Below, piece after piece: positions 15,691 through 22,448 of a DNA stretch of 22,448 nt. The notes beneath the pieces were generated by a model. It ran no database searches. It saw only the letters and a list, made by a program, of their open reading frames with translations, and was not told the DNA's origin. The stretch is from PWND01 sp964601515 (lineage in GTDB: Bacteria; Bacteroidota; Bacteroidia; Bacteroidales; UBA7960): the NCBI GenBank assembly GCA_964601515.1, contig CAZRNU010000043.1:1-22448 (forward strand), written 5' to 3'. Numbering within the stretch: the stretch's first letter is position 1; each line of letters begins with the position of its first letter. A program made the position numbers and the translations under genes.

Positions 15691-18420
15691 ATGTCGAAAT
15701 TAATTGAAATTCAAATTCAAATAGATAACAAAGCCATAAAGGTTGCAGAAAACTCAAATCTTTTGCAGGTAGCTAGAGATAATGGTTTTGATATACCGGG
15801 TTTATGCTATCACAAAAAGCTTACTCCCACAGGGGCTTGCAGGCTATGTGTGGTAAAAATTGAAAATACTCCCGGACTGGTTATGTCTTGCACTGTGCAG
15901 GTGAAAGATGGCATGAAGGTAACTGCCTTTGATGAAGAGTTGGAACAAAACCGCAGGCATACTCTGTCATATCTGCTCGCGGAGCATAATGAAGAATTCG
16001 ACGATTCTTACGAAGATGAAATCAGGCCTCTGATTAGAAAATATGGTCTTGAAAATCCGGAAAACAGACCTCTAAAGCCAATTTGGCAAGGAATACCGAG
16101 AGTGGTAGATAAAACTTCTCCCGTTCTCACTTACGATTCTTCTAAGTGTATAAGATGTTTTCGTTGTATTAAAGCCTGTGAGGAAGTTCAGGGAAAGGGC
16201 GTTTTAAACTTTGCCGACAGAGGAATTTCAAAATATATTATTGCCGGTTATGGCGAATGGTTTGATTCTGAGTGCGATGGATGCGGAGAGTGTATTCAGC
16301 TTTGTCCGACTGGAGCAATTGTAGAAAAACCGTTTAGAGAGTTGTTGAAAATCAGCGAAATAGATAAAAAGGTTATAACAACTTGTCCTTATTGCGGTGT
16401 AGGTTGCCAAACAGAACTTTTTGTTAAAGACAACACAATTCTTAGGTCCGACGGTGTTGAGGGAGTTTCTCCAAACGACGGCAGACTTTGTGTAAAAGGT
16501 CGTTTTGGATATCAATATGCAAACAGCAAGAAAAGACTTACGCATCCTTTGATAAAAAAGAATGGCAAGTTTGAAAAAGCGAGTTGGGACGAGGCTATGG
16601 ATTTGATTGCAAGCAAGTTTTCTGAAACAAAACAGAAGTTTGGCAATAAATCATTAGCAGGATATAGTTCTGCTAAGTGCAGCAACGAAGAGAATTACGT
16701 TTTTCAAAAGTTTGTGAGAATTGCTTTTGGTAACAATAACGTGGATTATTGCACACGTTTGTGCCATGCATCTACTGTTACAGCTATGCTAAAATCTTTT
16801 GGAGACGGAGCAGGAAGCAATTCGATAGAAGATTTTGAAACCACTGATTGTCTGTTGGTTACAGGTAATAACATTATAGAAACACATCCCATAACAGCCA
16901 CTTATGTAAAAAGAGGCAAAGCTGCCGGGCAGAAAATTATTGTGATAGACCCCAAGTGGACTCCACTTGTTAAGTATGCCGATGTTTGGCTACAGCCTAA
17001 GCTGGCAACTGATGTGGCTCTTTTAAATGGTATGATAAATATCATAATTGAGAATGGCTGGGTTGATAAAAACTTCATTGAAAAAAGGGTTGAAGGCGGA
17101 ATGCAGGCATTTGAAAGTCTTAAAGAGCTTGCTTCAAAATATACTCCTGAAAAAACTGAAGAAATAACAGGGGTGCCCAAAGAAAAGCTTTTCAAAGCTG
17201 CAAAGATTTACGCTACTGCAAAAACTGCAATGATAGCAACCGGTATGGGACTAAGTCAGCAGACGGTTGGAACAAATAATGTTTTTTCTCTCATTAATAT
17301 GTGCCTGATTACCGGACAGATAGGCAAGGAGCTTTGCGGATTAAATCCTCCCCGCGGACAAAATAATGTGCAGGGAGCAACAGATGTCGGTGCTAGCCCG
17401 GTAAATTATCCCGGTTATATTCCTCTTACAAATGAAGAAAACAGAAAAAGAGTGGCTGATATCTGGAAAGTTCCCTTTGAAAGTTTAGACCCCAAGCCCG
17501 GACTTACTACTATTGAAATTATGAATGCCGCTTATGACGGAATTATAAAAGCCTTGTATATAATGGGAGAAAATCCTGTTGTAACCGATCCCGACAGGCA
17601 TCATACTGTTGAAGCATTGAAAAAGCTCGACTTCCTGGTGGTTCAGGATATTTTTGAAACAGAAACTACGGAGTATGCAGACGTAATACTTCCGGCAGCT
17701 TCATTGTTTGAGAAAAATGGCACAGTTGTAAATTCGGATAGAAGAGTGCTTCGACTGAGGAAAGCAATTGATGCTCCCGGCGAATCACGACAAGATTGGG
17801 AAATATCTGTTGAAATAGCGAAAAGAATGGGCTACGATATCGGCAGTTATAATTCACCGGAGGAGATATTTGCAGAAATAGCAAAGGCTGCGCCGATTTT
17901 TGGAGGTATAACGTATAAAAGAATCGAAAAACATGGCATCCAGTGGCCATGTTATGATGAAAACCATCCGGGTACATCAACACTCTTTTTAGAGCGGTTT
18001 AACACTGAATCCGGCAAAGCAAAGATTTTCCCGGTAGATTATAAAGAACAAAGCGAAACTCCAAATTCTGAATATCCGTTTGTAATGAATTCCGGTAGGC
18101 TGCTTTATCAATACCACTCTGCAACCATGTCGAGAAAAAGTGACATTCTGAATGCTTACGCAAACCAAGCTTACATCATCATAAATCCAGAAGATGCCCA
18201 AAAATTGGGTATTAAAGATGGAGATAAAGTAAAAGTTACATCTCCGAGAGGCAGCCTTGAAACCACGGCAAAAGTGAGTGAAGAAGTTTTGAAAGGAGAA
18301 ACATTCATGCCATGGCATTTCAACGAAGCACCGGTAAATGCTCTAACTCGAAACGAAATAGACCCAATGTCGAAGATTGGGCCGTTTAAGTATTCTGTGG
18401 TAAAAGTGGAGAGGGTTTAG
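15691..18420 (+). CDS. fdhF: Formate dehydrogenase alpha subunit, molybdopterin type, Cys form
   Basis: 909 residues; oxidises formate to CO2 (or the reverse) at a bis-MGD Mo or W site. Domains: N-terminal [2Fe-2S] ferredoxin (Cys39, 50, 53, 67); a NuoG-like linker; two [4Fe-4S] clusters (Cys153/156/159/163 and 195/198/201/205); the catalytic-domain cluster (Cys232/235/239/267); the molybdopterin oxidoreductase body; and a C-terminal dinucleotide-binding domain (about 795-905). The metal ligand is Cys358 followed by His359 (CTRLCHAS), so this is the cysteine, not selenocysteine, form. The motif PPRGQNNVQGATDVG is typical of formate dehydrogenases. The NuoG-type His-x3-Cys-x2-Cys-x5-Cys motif is missing its cysteines: the region reads AEHNEEFDDSYEDEI. 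No fdhD/fdsC, fdsD or formate transporter is nearby. Confidence 0.95.
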   Translation: MSKLIEIQIQIDNKAIKVAENSNLLQVARDNGFDIPGLCYHKKLTPTGACRLCVVKIENTPGLVMSCTVQVKDGMKVTAFDEELEQNRRHTLSYLLAEHNEEFDDSYEDEIRPLIRKYGLENPENRPLKPIWQGIPRVVDKTSPVLTYDSSKCIRCFRCIKACEEVQGKGVLNFADRGISKYIIAGYGEWFDSECDGCGECIQLCPTGAIVEKPFRELLKISEIDKKVITTCPYCGVGCQTELFVKDNTILRSDGVEGVSPNDGRLCVKGRFGYQYANSKKRLTHPLIKKNGKFEKASWDEAMDLIASKFSETKQKFGNKSLAGYSSAKCSNEENYVFQKFVRIAFGNNNVDYCTRLCHASTVTAMLKSFGDGAGSNSIEDFETTDCLLVTGNNIIETHPITATYVKRGKAAGQKIIVIDPKWTPLVKYADVWLQPKLATDVALLNGMINIIIENGWVDKNFIEKRVEGGMQAFESLKELASKYTPEKTEEITGVPKEKLFKAAKIYATAKTAMIATGMGLSQQTVGTNNVFSLINMCLITGQIGKELCGLNPPRGQNNVQGATDVGASPVNYPGYIPLTNEENRKRVADIWKVPFESLDPKPGLTTIEIMNAAYDGIIKALYIMGENPVVTDPDRHHTVEALKKLDFLVVQDIFETETTEYADVILPAASLFEKNGTVVNSDRRVLRLRKAIDAPGESRQDWEISVEIAKRMGYDIGSYNSPEEIFAEIAKAAPIFGGITYKRIEKHGIQWPCYDENHPGTSTLFLERFNTESGKAKIFPVDYKEQSETPNSEYPFVMNSGRLLYQYHSATMSRKSDILNAYANQAYIIINPEDAQKLGIKDGDKVKVTSPRGSLETTAKVSEEVLKGETFMPWHFNEAPVNALTRNEIDPMSKIGPFKYSVVKVERV

Positions 18421-18441
18421 GAGGTTTTGGGTGTGCTTTGA

Positions 18442-18459
18442 GCAACGGGATCCCGTTGC
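18442..18459. repeat. Perfect 18-bp palindrome GCAACGGGATCCCGTTGC
   Basis: A fully self-complementary 18-mer 22 bp after the formate dehydrogenase stop. It could fold as a hairpin and stop transcription, but there is no following T-run; it may instead be the edge of the adjacent repeat element. Confidence 0.7.
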
Positions 18460-18466
18460 CCCCTAC

Positions 18467-18658
18467 CTGTCATACCGAGCCGGCAGGCGAGAAATCCCGT
18501 TGATACTAGGAAAGCGTTGGTAAAAGAGGCATTTTCATTGGTCACGCTAATCCACTGGATTCCTCCCATGCGGTCGGAATGACGTGCGGGAAATGAACCA
18601 CGGGATCTCTCACTTCGCATTGCTTAGTTAGAGATGACATGCTGAAAGGGTTGATAAT
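18467..18658. mobile_element. MITE-like repeat element, copy A (long form)
   Basis: Starts CTGTCATACCGAG and ends GAAAGGGTTGATAAT, the same ends as copy B at 19567-19710. The left unit (18468-18499) and right unit (18601-18640) are imperfect inverted repeats of each other. The interior shares GGAAAGCGTTGGTAAAAG with copy B. Compared with B it carries about 48 extra bases holding another inverted unit (18557-18586). No coding capacity; any transposition would need an enzyme supplied elsewhere. Confidence 0.65.
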
Positions 18659-18683
18659 AATGAGGTTTTCAGCATCAGATGAA

Positions 18684-19201
18684 TTAGCTTTTACTATTTT
18701 TGTAGCCAATTCTTCTTCTTTCTTTTTGCTCTTGGTCAAGTTTATTTTTATTCAATAAAAAGTTTATAGCTTCGTAAATATCCTCAAACTGCTTATCATA
18801 CTTTTCTTCTATAAACCTTAGTTTTTCATTAAGTTCTTCGTAATTAATTAACAGATTCCTCATTGCAATAAATGCCCTGATAATTGCTATACTAGTTTGT
18901 CTGGCTTTTTTACTTTTTAAAACATTTGCTAACATAGCAACGCCATATTCTGTAAAGGCTTTTGGCCTGGCAGTTTTTGGGCGTTTTCGGGATATGTAGT
19001 CACAATTTGTGATGACATAGATTCCAATTCTTCTAAGGTTAATTCGAACATGAAATCATTTGGAAAAACATCAATGTTTCTTTTTACTGCCTGATTCAAA
19101 ACCCTGGTTTCCACTTCATATAGCATAGCAAGGTCAAAGTCTAACATTACATTAAAGCCCCTGATTTGATAAATCTTTTTTTGAATAACTTCTAGTTGCA
19201 T
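18684..19201 (-). pseudogene. ORF6N-domain protein, frameshifted
   Basis: Two adjacent frames together make one ORF6N-family (KilA-N-related, phage-associated) protein. The N-terminal half, from the ATG at 19199-19201, reads MQLEVIQKKIYQIRGFNVML, then LAMLYEVETRVLNQAVKRN and ending near SQIVTTYPE. The C-terminal half continues in another frame as RPKTARPKAFTEYGVAMLANV and ends ERRRIGYKNSKS. The junction is at the T-run 18984-18987 (an A-run on the coding strand); restoring one A gives a continuous protein of about 172 residues, a normal length for the family. It is therefore most likely inactivated by a single-base deletion, unless it is a sequencing error or a slippage site. A DNA-binding or regulatory role is suggested for the family. 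Confidence 0.8.
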
Positions 19202-19233
19202 GTTTAGTATATTTTAGATGCTAATTTAAAAGC

Positions 19234-19247
19234 GTCAAATATTTGAC
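19234..19247. promoter_or_regulatory. Perfect 14-bp palindrome upstream of the ORF6N gene
   Basis: GTCAAATATTTGAC is fully self-complementary and lies 33-46 bp upstream of the ORF6N start codon. Position and symmetry fit a dimeric regulator operator; no regulator is identified. Confidence 0.4.
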
Positions 19248-19402
19248 CTTCGAAAAACACTCCTTTCTCGGATTTTGTTTTTAATTATCGCTTCTATGTT
19301 TTTTATTGAAAATTCGCATTAATAAGCATAATAATTATGCAAATTAAGCATTAAATTATATGTAAAGCAAATGAGTGTGGATATAAAATTGTTTTTTAAT
19401 TA

Positions 19403-19496
19403 CTCACGCTCATCCATCGGGATCTCTCCCTTACGGTCGAGATGACGTGCTTTGAATAGCGAGACTCCTCCCTTGCGGTCGGAATGACATGCGGGA
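19403..19496. repeat. Truncated copy of the MITE-like element
   Basis: Shares CACGCTCATCCA and the inverted units (19418-19449 and 19461-19491, for example TGCGGTCGGAATGACATG) with copies A and B but lacks their left end. The second unit closely matches the extra unit inserted in copy A at 18557-18586. Confidence 0.6.
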
Positions 19497-19509
19497 ATGG
19501 TTGAAAACA

Positions 19510-19548
19510 AAGGGCATCAGGGCAGGCTGCGCCTGCCCTGATGCCCTT
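19510..19548. repeat. GC-rich perfect hairpin, 18-bp stem, 3-nt loop
   Basis: The arms 19510-19527 and 19531-19548 are perfect complements (inner part GGGCAGGC / GCCTGCCC) around TGC. It is far more GC-rich than its surroundings and lies between two repeat copies. It is terminator-like in strength; a short pyrimidine stretch CCTCTCTTT follows on the plus strand. Confidence 0.75.
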
Positions 19549-19566
19549 CCTCTCTTTAAAAAGCAC

Positions 19567-19710
19567 CTGTCATTTCGAGCGTTAGCGAGAAATCCCGCTG
19601 AAAACAGGAAAGCGTTGGTAAAAGCGACTTTTTTAAGGGTTACGCTCATCCACGGGATCTCTCACTTCGCGTTGCTCCGTTCGAGATGACCTGTGGAAAG
19701 GGTTGATAAT
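19567..19710. mobile_element. MITE-like repeat element, copy B (short form)
   Basis: 144 bp. Left unit 19568-19597 (TGTCATTTCGAGCG...GAAATCCCG) and right unit 19653-19690 (CGGGATCTCTC...TCGAGATGAC) are inverted terminal repeats. The interior GGAAAGCGTTGGTAAAAG and the end GGAAAGGGTTGATAAT match copy A about 1.1 kb away. TGTCATTTCGAGCG repeats are a familiar dispersed family in Bacteroidota. Non-coding. Confidence 0.7.
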
Positions 19711-19731
19711 ATAGAAAAAAGGCAGTCGCAC

Positions 19732-20493
19732 TTAAAACCTCAGCGACAAGCAACTTAATCCACCGTCGAGTTTTCTAAACTCCGACATGTCGAGCTCAAT
19801 TGTTTTATAGCCTAAACCCTGAATTTTTTTAAGAGTTCCCGGATATCCCGATGGCACCAGAACGGTATCGTTTATCCAGAGGGAATTTGCCGAATATGCT
19901 TCGTTTTTTTCTACAGCAATTTTGTTAAAACTATCAAATTCAGGCTTTTGCAAAAATTCACCGGTGATAAGCAAGTTGTTATTTTCAAGGTATGATAATC
20001 CGGTTTTTAAATGAAGCATTGTACTCATATTAATGGCTGATGCTGTCATATTATACTGGCTAAGAATACTTTGCAATTGTTTTGCTCCTTCTTCGTTTGT
20101 TCTATCTGAAAGTCCGATATAATAATGAGAACCTACCATCATAACGTCTCCACCATCCAAAGTTCCGGGGTCTTTTATAAAATGGATATTTTGATAATAT
20201 TGCTCAAGAATGCTAGGCATTGGCATTTTTTCGCCATTTCTTGAAGATGCACCGGGGTTGGTAATAATCGCGCAATAAGGAGTACATAATGCTGTATCTT
20301 CAATAAAAGTAGAATCCGGATATCTTGAGTCGGCATCAAGAACCATTACGGTAATTCCGCAGTTTTTCAATGCATCAACATATTGTCTGTGTTGATGCAA
20401 AGCAACTTCATAATCAGGATTTCCTAGATTTGCGCTTGTTAACCCTTTAATCATTTCAGGGCAGGGTTTTCTTACAATTGCTGTAGTAAACAT
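19732..20493 (-). CDS. Dimethylarginine dimethylaminohydrolase (DDAH) family protein
   Basis: 253 residues, near the length of bacterial dimethylargininase. The family hydrolyses N-omega-methylated arginines to citrulline and methylamines and has the arginine-deiminase pentein fold. Visible features are RYPDSTFIEDTA with Glu65-Asp66, DPGTLDGGDVM with Asp113, HLKTGLSYL with catalytic His161, and GGLSCLSLRF with nucleophile Cys248 near the C-terminus. GTLDGGD and GLSDRTNEEGAKQL resemble the animal DDAH sequence pattern. No signal peptide, so cytoplasmic. It has its own candidate promoter and lies 150 bp after the LytTR regulator on the same strand. The physiological substrate is uncertain; a related guanidino compound is possible. 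Confidence 0.9.
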   Translation of the reverse strand: MFTTAIVRKPCPEMIKGLTSANLGNPDYEVALHQHRQYVDALKNCGITVMVLDADSRYPDSTFIEDTALCTPYCAIITNPGASSRNGEKMPMPSILEQYYQNIHFIKDPGTLDGGDVMMVGSHYYIGLSDRTNEEGAKQLQSILSQYNMTASAINMSTMLHLKTGLSYLENNNLLITGEFLQKPEFDSFNKIAVEKNEAYSANSLWINDTVLVPSGYPGTLKKIQGLGYKTIELDMSEFRKLDGGLSCLSLRF

Positions 20494-20541
20494 ACTATTT
20501 TCAAATTTGAGTAAGTATAAGATGATTCGAACAATGACAAA

Positions 20542-20561
20542 CAGTTAAAATAGATTAACTG
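20542..20561. promoter_or_regulatory. Inverted repeat in the DDAH leader
   Basis: CAGTTAA-AATAGA-TTAACTG is a 7-bp inverted repeat with 6-nt spacer, about 50 bp upstream of the DDAH start and downstream of its predicted promoter. It could be an operator or a leader stem-loop. Confidence 0.3.
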
Positions 20562-20595
20562 AAAAATGTGGCAATTTTCTTCCAAATAAATCGCG

Positions 20596-20624
20596 CAAAA
20601 TTATGCATTTAATCGATACTGCAA
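20596..20624 (-). promoter_or_regulatory. Putative Bacteroidota-type promoter for the DDAH gene
   Basis: On the minus strand a TTG (20622-20624) is followed after 18 nt by TAATTTTG (20596-20603), an exact match to TAnnTTTG at near the preferred spacing. The predicted start of transcription is about 95 nt before the DDAH ATG. Confidence 0.5.
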
Positions 20625-20643
20625 TTAAATTTTCAGTAAGGAG

Positions 20644-21393
20644 TTAAAACATCTCTTTTAGCTTTTTATATCCGCTTCTGCTTGCACGAAGTTCTTCGCC
20701 TGTTTTGAGCTTAATTTTATAAGTGTCTTTCTCCCAAAGGATTATCTGATCGATAAAATCAACATTTACTATCCATGAGCGGTGAATTCTTATAAATTTC
20801 TTTATGTCGAGATGCTCTTCATAATACTTCATTGTTTTCTGTTTCAGATGGCGCTTACCTTCAGAATAAATGAACACATAATCGTCGTAAGCTTCTATAT
20901 GAGATATTTTTGAAACAGGTATAACTGTAATGTTGCTGTTCATTTTTACCACAACTCTTTCAATGAATAAATCTGAAGGAGTGTTTGTAATGATTTGCTT
21001 ATCAGTATTTTGAGTGCTGTCTTTTTGAGTATTTTGTATTTTATAAACGGCTTTGTTTAAGGCGTTAGCAAACCTCTCTTTAGAGAATGGTTTCATTAGA
21101 TAATCAACAGCATTAATTTCGAATGCTTTTATTGCATATTCGTCATATGCGGTAGTGAAAATGACTTCGGGCGGGTTTTCAATAATTTCAAGCATTTCAA
21201 ATCCAGTAAGTTTTGGCATTTGAACATCAAGAAATATTAAATCCGGACTGTGCTCCTGAATTGCTTTTGCCCCGGAAAATCCATCGTTGCAAATTGCAGC
21301 TATTTCTATATCCGGAAAATCTTTCAAATAAGCCGAAATAAGCTCTGCAGCAGGCTTTTCATCATCAATTATCAGGACTGTTATCTTGTTCAT
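20644..21393 (-). CDS. LytTR-family response regulator
   Basis: 249 residues. An N-terminal receiver domain (about 4-120) has the acidic pair Asp10-Asp11, phospho-acceptor Asp56 in LIFLDVQMP, the Thr in FTTAYDEYAIKAF and Lys101 in DYLMKP. A C-terminal LytTR DNA-binding domain (about 148-249) contains KISHIEAYDDYVFIYSEGK and IRIHRSWIVN. It lies 26 bp after the LytS-type kinase stop, so the two form a kinase-regulator pair. LytTR proteins bind direct repeats upstream of target genes and often regulate envelope or secretion functions; the target here is unknown, though the DDAH gene is next downstream. Confidence 0.95.
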   Translation of the reverse strand: MNKITVLIIDDEKPAAELISAYLKDFPDIEIAAICNDGFSGAKAIQEHSPDLIFLDVQMPKLTGFEMLEIIENPPEVIFTTAYDEYAIKAFEINAVDYLMKPFSKERFANALNKAVYKIQNTQKDSTQNTDKQIITNTPSDLFIERVVVKMNSNITVIPVSKISHIEAYDDYVFIYSEGKRHLKQKTMKYYEEHLDIKKFIRIHRSWIVNVDFIDQIILWEKDTYKIKLKTGEELRASRSGYKKLKEMF

Positions 21394-21419
21394 TTTTAGT
21401 GTTTTATTGTATAATGGCT

Positions 21420-22448
21420 TTATGATTGGGGAATTCTTAAAACAGCAACATATTTATCTCCTTGATAACCAGCGCTAAACAAGTTGTCTTGACTGTAAAC
21501 AAGCTTCATTCTTTCTCTTACATTTTGTAATCCTGTTCCTGTACCTTTGGTGTTTGTTGATTCAAGGTCGAAATTGTTTGAGATTTCAATTAAGAGAACA
21601 TCATTGTCAACCTTTGCATCAAGCCTGATTTTAACTTTATCGCCTGTGTTATAAACCACGTGCTTTACTGCATTTTCAATTAATGGCTGAAGAAGCATCA
21701 AAGGAACAGGCCAGTTTTTGGGAACATCTTCTGTTACAGAAATAAACTCCAGTCTTTCTCCAAATCTTACTTTTTCTATATCCAGATATAGCTGAATATG
21801 ATGAAGTTCTTTTTCGAAATCTGCCATACTATGTCCTTTTCGACTAAGGGAATATCTTAGAAATTCTGAGAGTTTTATAATCATTTCTCCTGCTTTTTCA
21901 GGATTTGAGATTGTAAGAGAATTGATGGAGTTCAAGCTGTTGAATAAAAAATGAGGATGTAGTTGAGAGCGCAATTCGTTAAGCTGTGCTTCTTTAATAA
22001 GAGATTTTAGCTGCAATTCATGAGCCTGTTTTTCTTGTAGCGATTCATAAAAGCCTATCGCATAGTATATTACAACAGACGAAATATACAGCATTAATGA
22101 CAACAGAATTTTGTATGAAAGAATTGTATCCCTAAAAACACTTCCCCAATATGGGTTCAAAACAGTAATTATGCCCCAGTTTACTAAGATCCAAATAGAT
22201 GATGTAAGAGCATAAATCAGAAGATTATTTACAAACATATCATAAGGTGTTCTTACACTGTTTATTCCAAAACGAATTGGATACCAAAGCGTTAATGCAA
22301 CCAGCATGTATGTAAATCCTGACAGAATACTATCAGCCAAACAATATGCAGTTGAGTATTTTGCTGATACTAGTAGAGAGAAGAATTGAATTACAACAAC
22401 AAAAAACCATATCCCCAGAAAGGGGATAATGGTTTGTCTGTTTTTTAT
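21420..22448 (-). CDS. LytS-type sensor histidine kinase, start outside window
   Basis: The reading frame is open from 21420 to the right edge (at least 342 codons), so the true start is beyond the window. A start at 22340 would be a TTG and would cut the first membrane helix. About four membrane segments are visible: PFLGIWFFVVVIQFFSLLV, FTYMLVALTLWYPIRF, LLIYALTSSIWILVNWGIIT and ILLSLMLYISSVVIYYAIGF. The His_kinase core follows with LRSQLHPHFLFNSLNS (phospho-acceptor His), the N box PLIENAVKH and the G box GTGTGLQNVRERM. It is expected to phosphorylate the LytTR regulator encoded 26 bp downstream. No periplasmic sensor domain is apparent, so the signal may be sensed in the membrane. Confidence 0.93.
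   Translation of the reverse strand: MKNRQTIIPFLGIWFFVVVIQFFSLLVSAKYSTAYCLADSILSGFTYMLVALTLWYPIRFGINSVRTPYDMFVNNLLIYALTSSIWILVNWGIITVLNPYWGSVFRDTILSYKILLSLMLYISSVVIYYAIGFYESLQEKQAHELQLKSLIKEAQLNELRSQLHPHFLFNSLNSINSLTISNPEKAGEMIIKLSEFLRYSLSRKGHSMADFEKELHHIQLYLDIEKVRFGERLEFISVTEDVPKNWPVPLMLLQPLIENAVKHVVYNTGDKVKIRLDAKVDNDVLLIEISNNFDLESTNTKGTGTGLQNVRERMKLVYSQDNLFSAGYQGDKYVAVLRIPQS

Larger units (their letters stand above)
19202..19731. other. Gene-free 530-bp stretch with repeats
   Basis: No credible gene is seen. The first 200 bases are AT-rich, with the 14-bp palindrome near 19240 and a short one (GCATAAT-A-ATTATGC) near 19328-19342. The rest is occupied by repeat copies at 19403-19496 and 19567-19710 and a GC-rich hairpin at 19510-19548. 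Short open frames here follow repeat sequence and look meaningless. Confidence 0.7.

Noticed and set aside
16228..16545. Minus-strand open frame inside the formate dehydrogenase gene
   Set aside because: Antisense shadow of conserved Fe-S motifs.
16741..16770. Selenocysteine formate dehydrogenase
   Set aside because: The metal-ligand codon is TGC (Cys), not TGA, and the frame is continuous.
18417..18620. Minus-strand short open frame after fdhF
   Set aside because: Composed of repeat-element sequence; similar peptides appear from every copy of the element.
19489..19689. Plus-strand 66-codon frame with a Cys-rich start
   Set aside because: Runs through the GC-rich hairpin and repeat copy B; not a real gene.
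18467..19710. CRISPR array
   Set aside because: Repeat units occur in both orientations, vary in length and sequence, and have no regular spacers or cas genes.
19711..19750. Terminator after the DDAH gene
   Set aside because: A six-T run is present on the minus strand, but only a 5-bp stem (GTCGC/GCGAC) with a 13-nt loop can be drawn.

Overview
The window comes from an AT-rich genome of the phylum Bacteroidota, most likely an anaerobic or facultative member related to Bacteroidales or Marinilabiliales. The signs are: an 800-residue secreted protein with the Bacteroidota-type 'GFNYQAV' N-terminal domain and GGFAVSG repeats; a Reg_prop/Y_Y_Y sensor fused to a SpoIIE-type phosphatase; a LytS/LytTR two-component pair; lipoprotein GH13 amylases; an ORF6N-family gene; few visible Shine-Dalgarno sequences; several TAnnTTTG-like -7 boxes; and intergenic gaps filled with dispersed repeat families. 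No rRNA, tRNA, CRISPR array or intact transposase was seen.

Layout. 1-2496 (minus): the repeat-bearing surface or secreted protein, followed after 11 bp by the start of a second secreted protein cut by the window edge. 2666-5902 (minus): large membrane sensor/phosphatase, divergent from tyrS (6026-7300, plus). 7429-11380 (plus): two GH13 alpha-amylase-family lipoproteins with no SusC/SusD partner in view. 11435-13195 (minus): an atypical SDR and a secreted HSL-type esterase. 13375-18420 (plus): a tight operon of mobA, a NuoE-like subunit, a NuoF-like subunit and a molybdopterin formate dehydrogenase alpha subunit, i.e. an NAD-linked formate dehydrogenase (FdsGBA-like) with its own cofactor-maturation gene. 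18421-19731: a repeat-rich accessory island holding a frameshifted ORF6N gene between two copies of a MITE-like element. 19732-20493 (minus): a dimethylargininase-family hydrolase. 20644-22448 (minus): LytTR response regulator and its LytS-type kinase; the kinase is open through the right edge.

How the genes fit together. The formate dehydrogenase operon is the clearest unit: MobA supplies the guanine dinucleotide for bis-MGD, the alpha subunit oxidises formate (or reduces CO2), and electrons pass through Fe-S clusters to the NuoF-like FMN/NAD subunit. The alpha subunit has lost the cysteines of the NuoG-type His/Cys cluster motif. The two amylases probably act on maltodextrin or glycogen-like glucans at the cell envelope. 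The remaining genes look like separate transcription units.

Most notable for follow-up: the GGFAVSG-repeat protein with its downstream partner, the altered Fe-S chain of the formate dehydrogenase, the repeat/ORF6N island, and several unassigned DNA signals (a compact G-quadruplex motif, an 11-bp triple repeat overlapping candidate start codons, and strong hairpins). I did not see an unmistakable new defence or mobile system.
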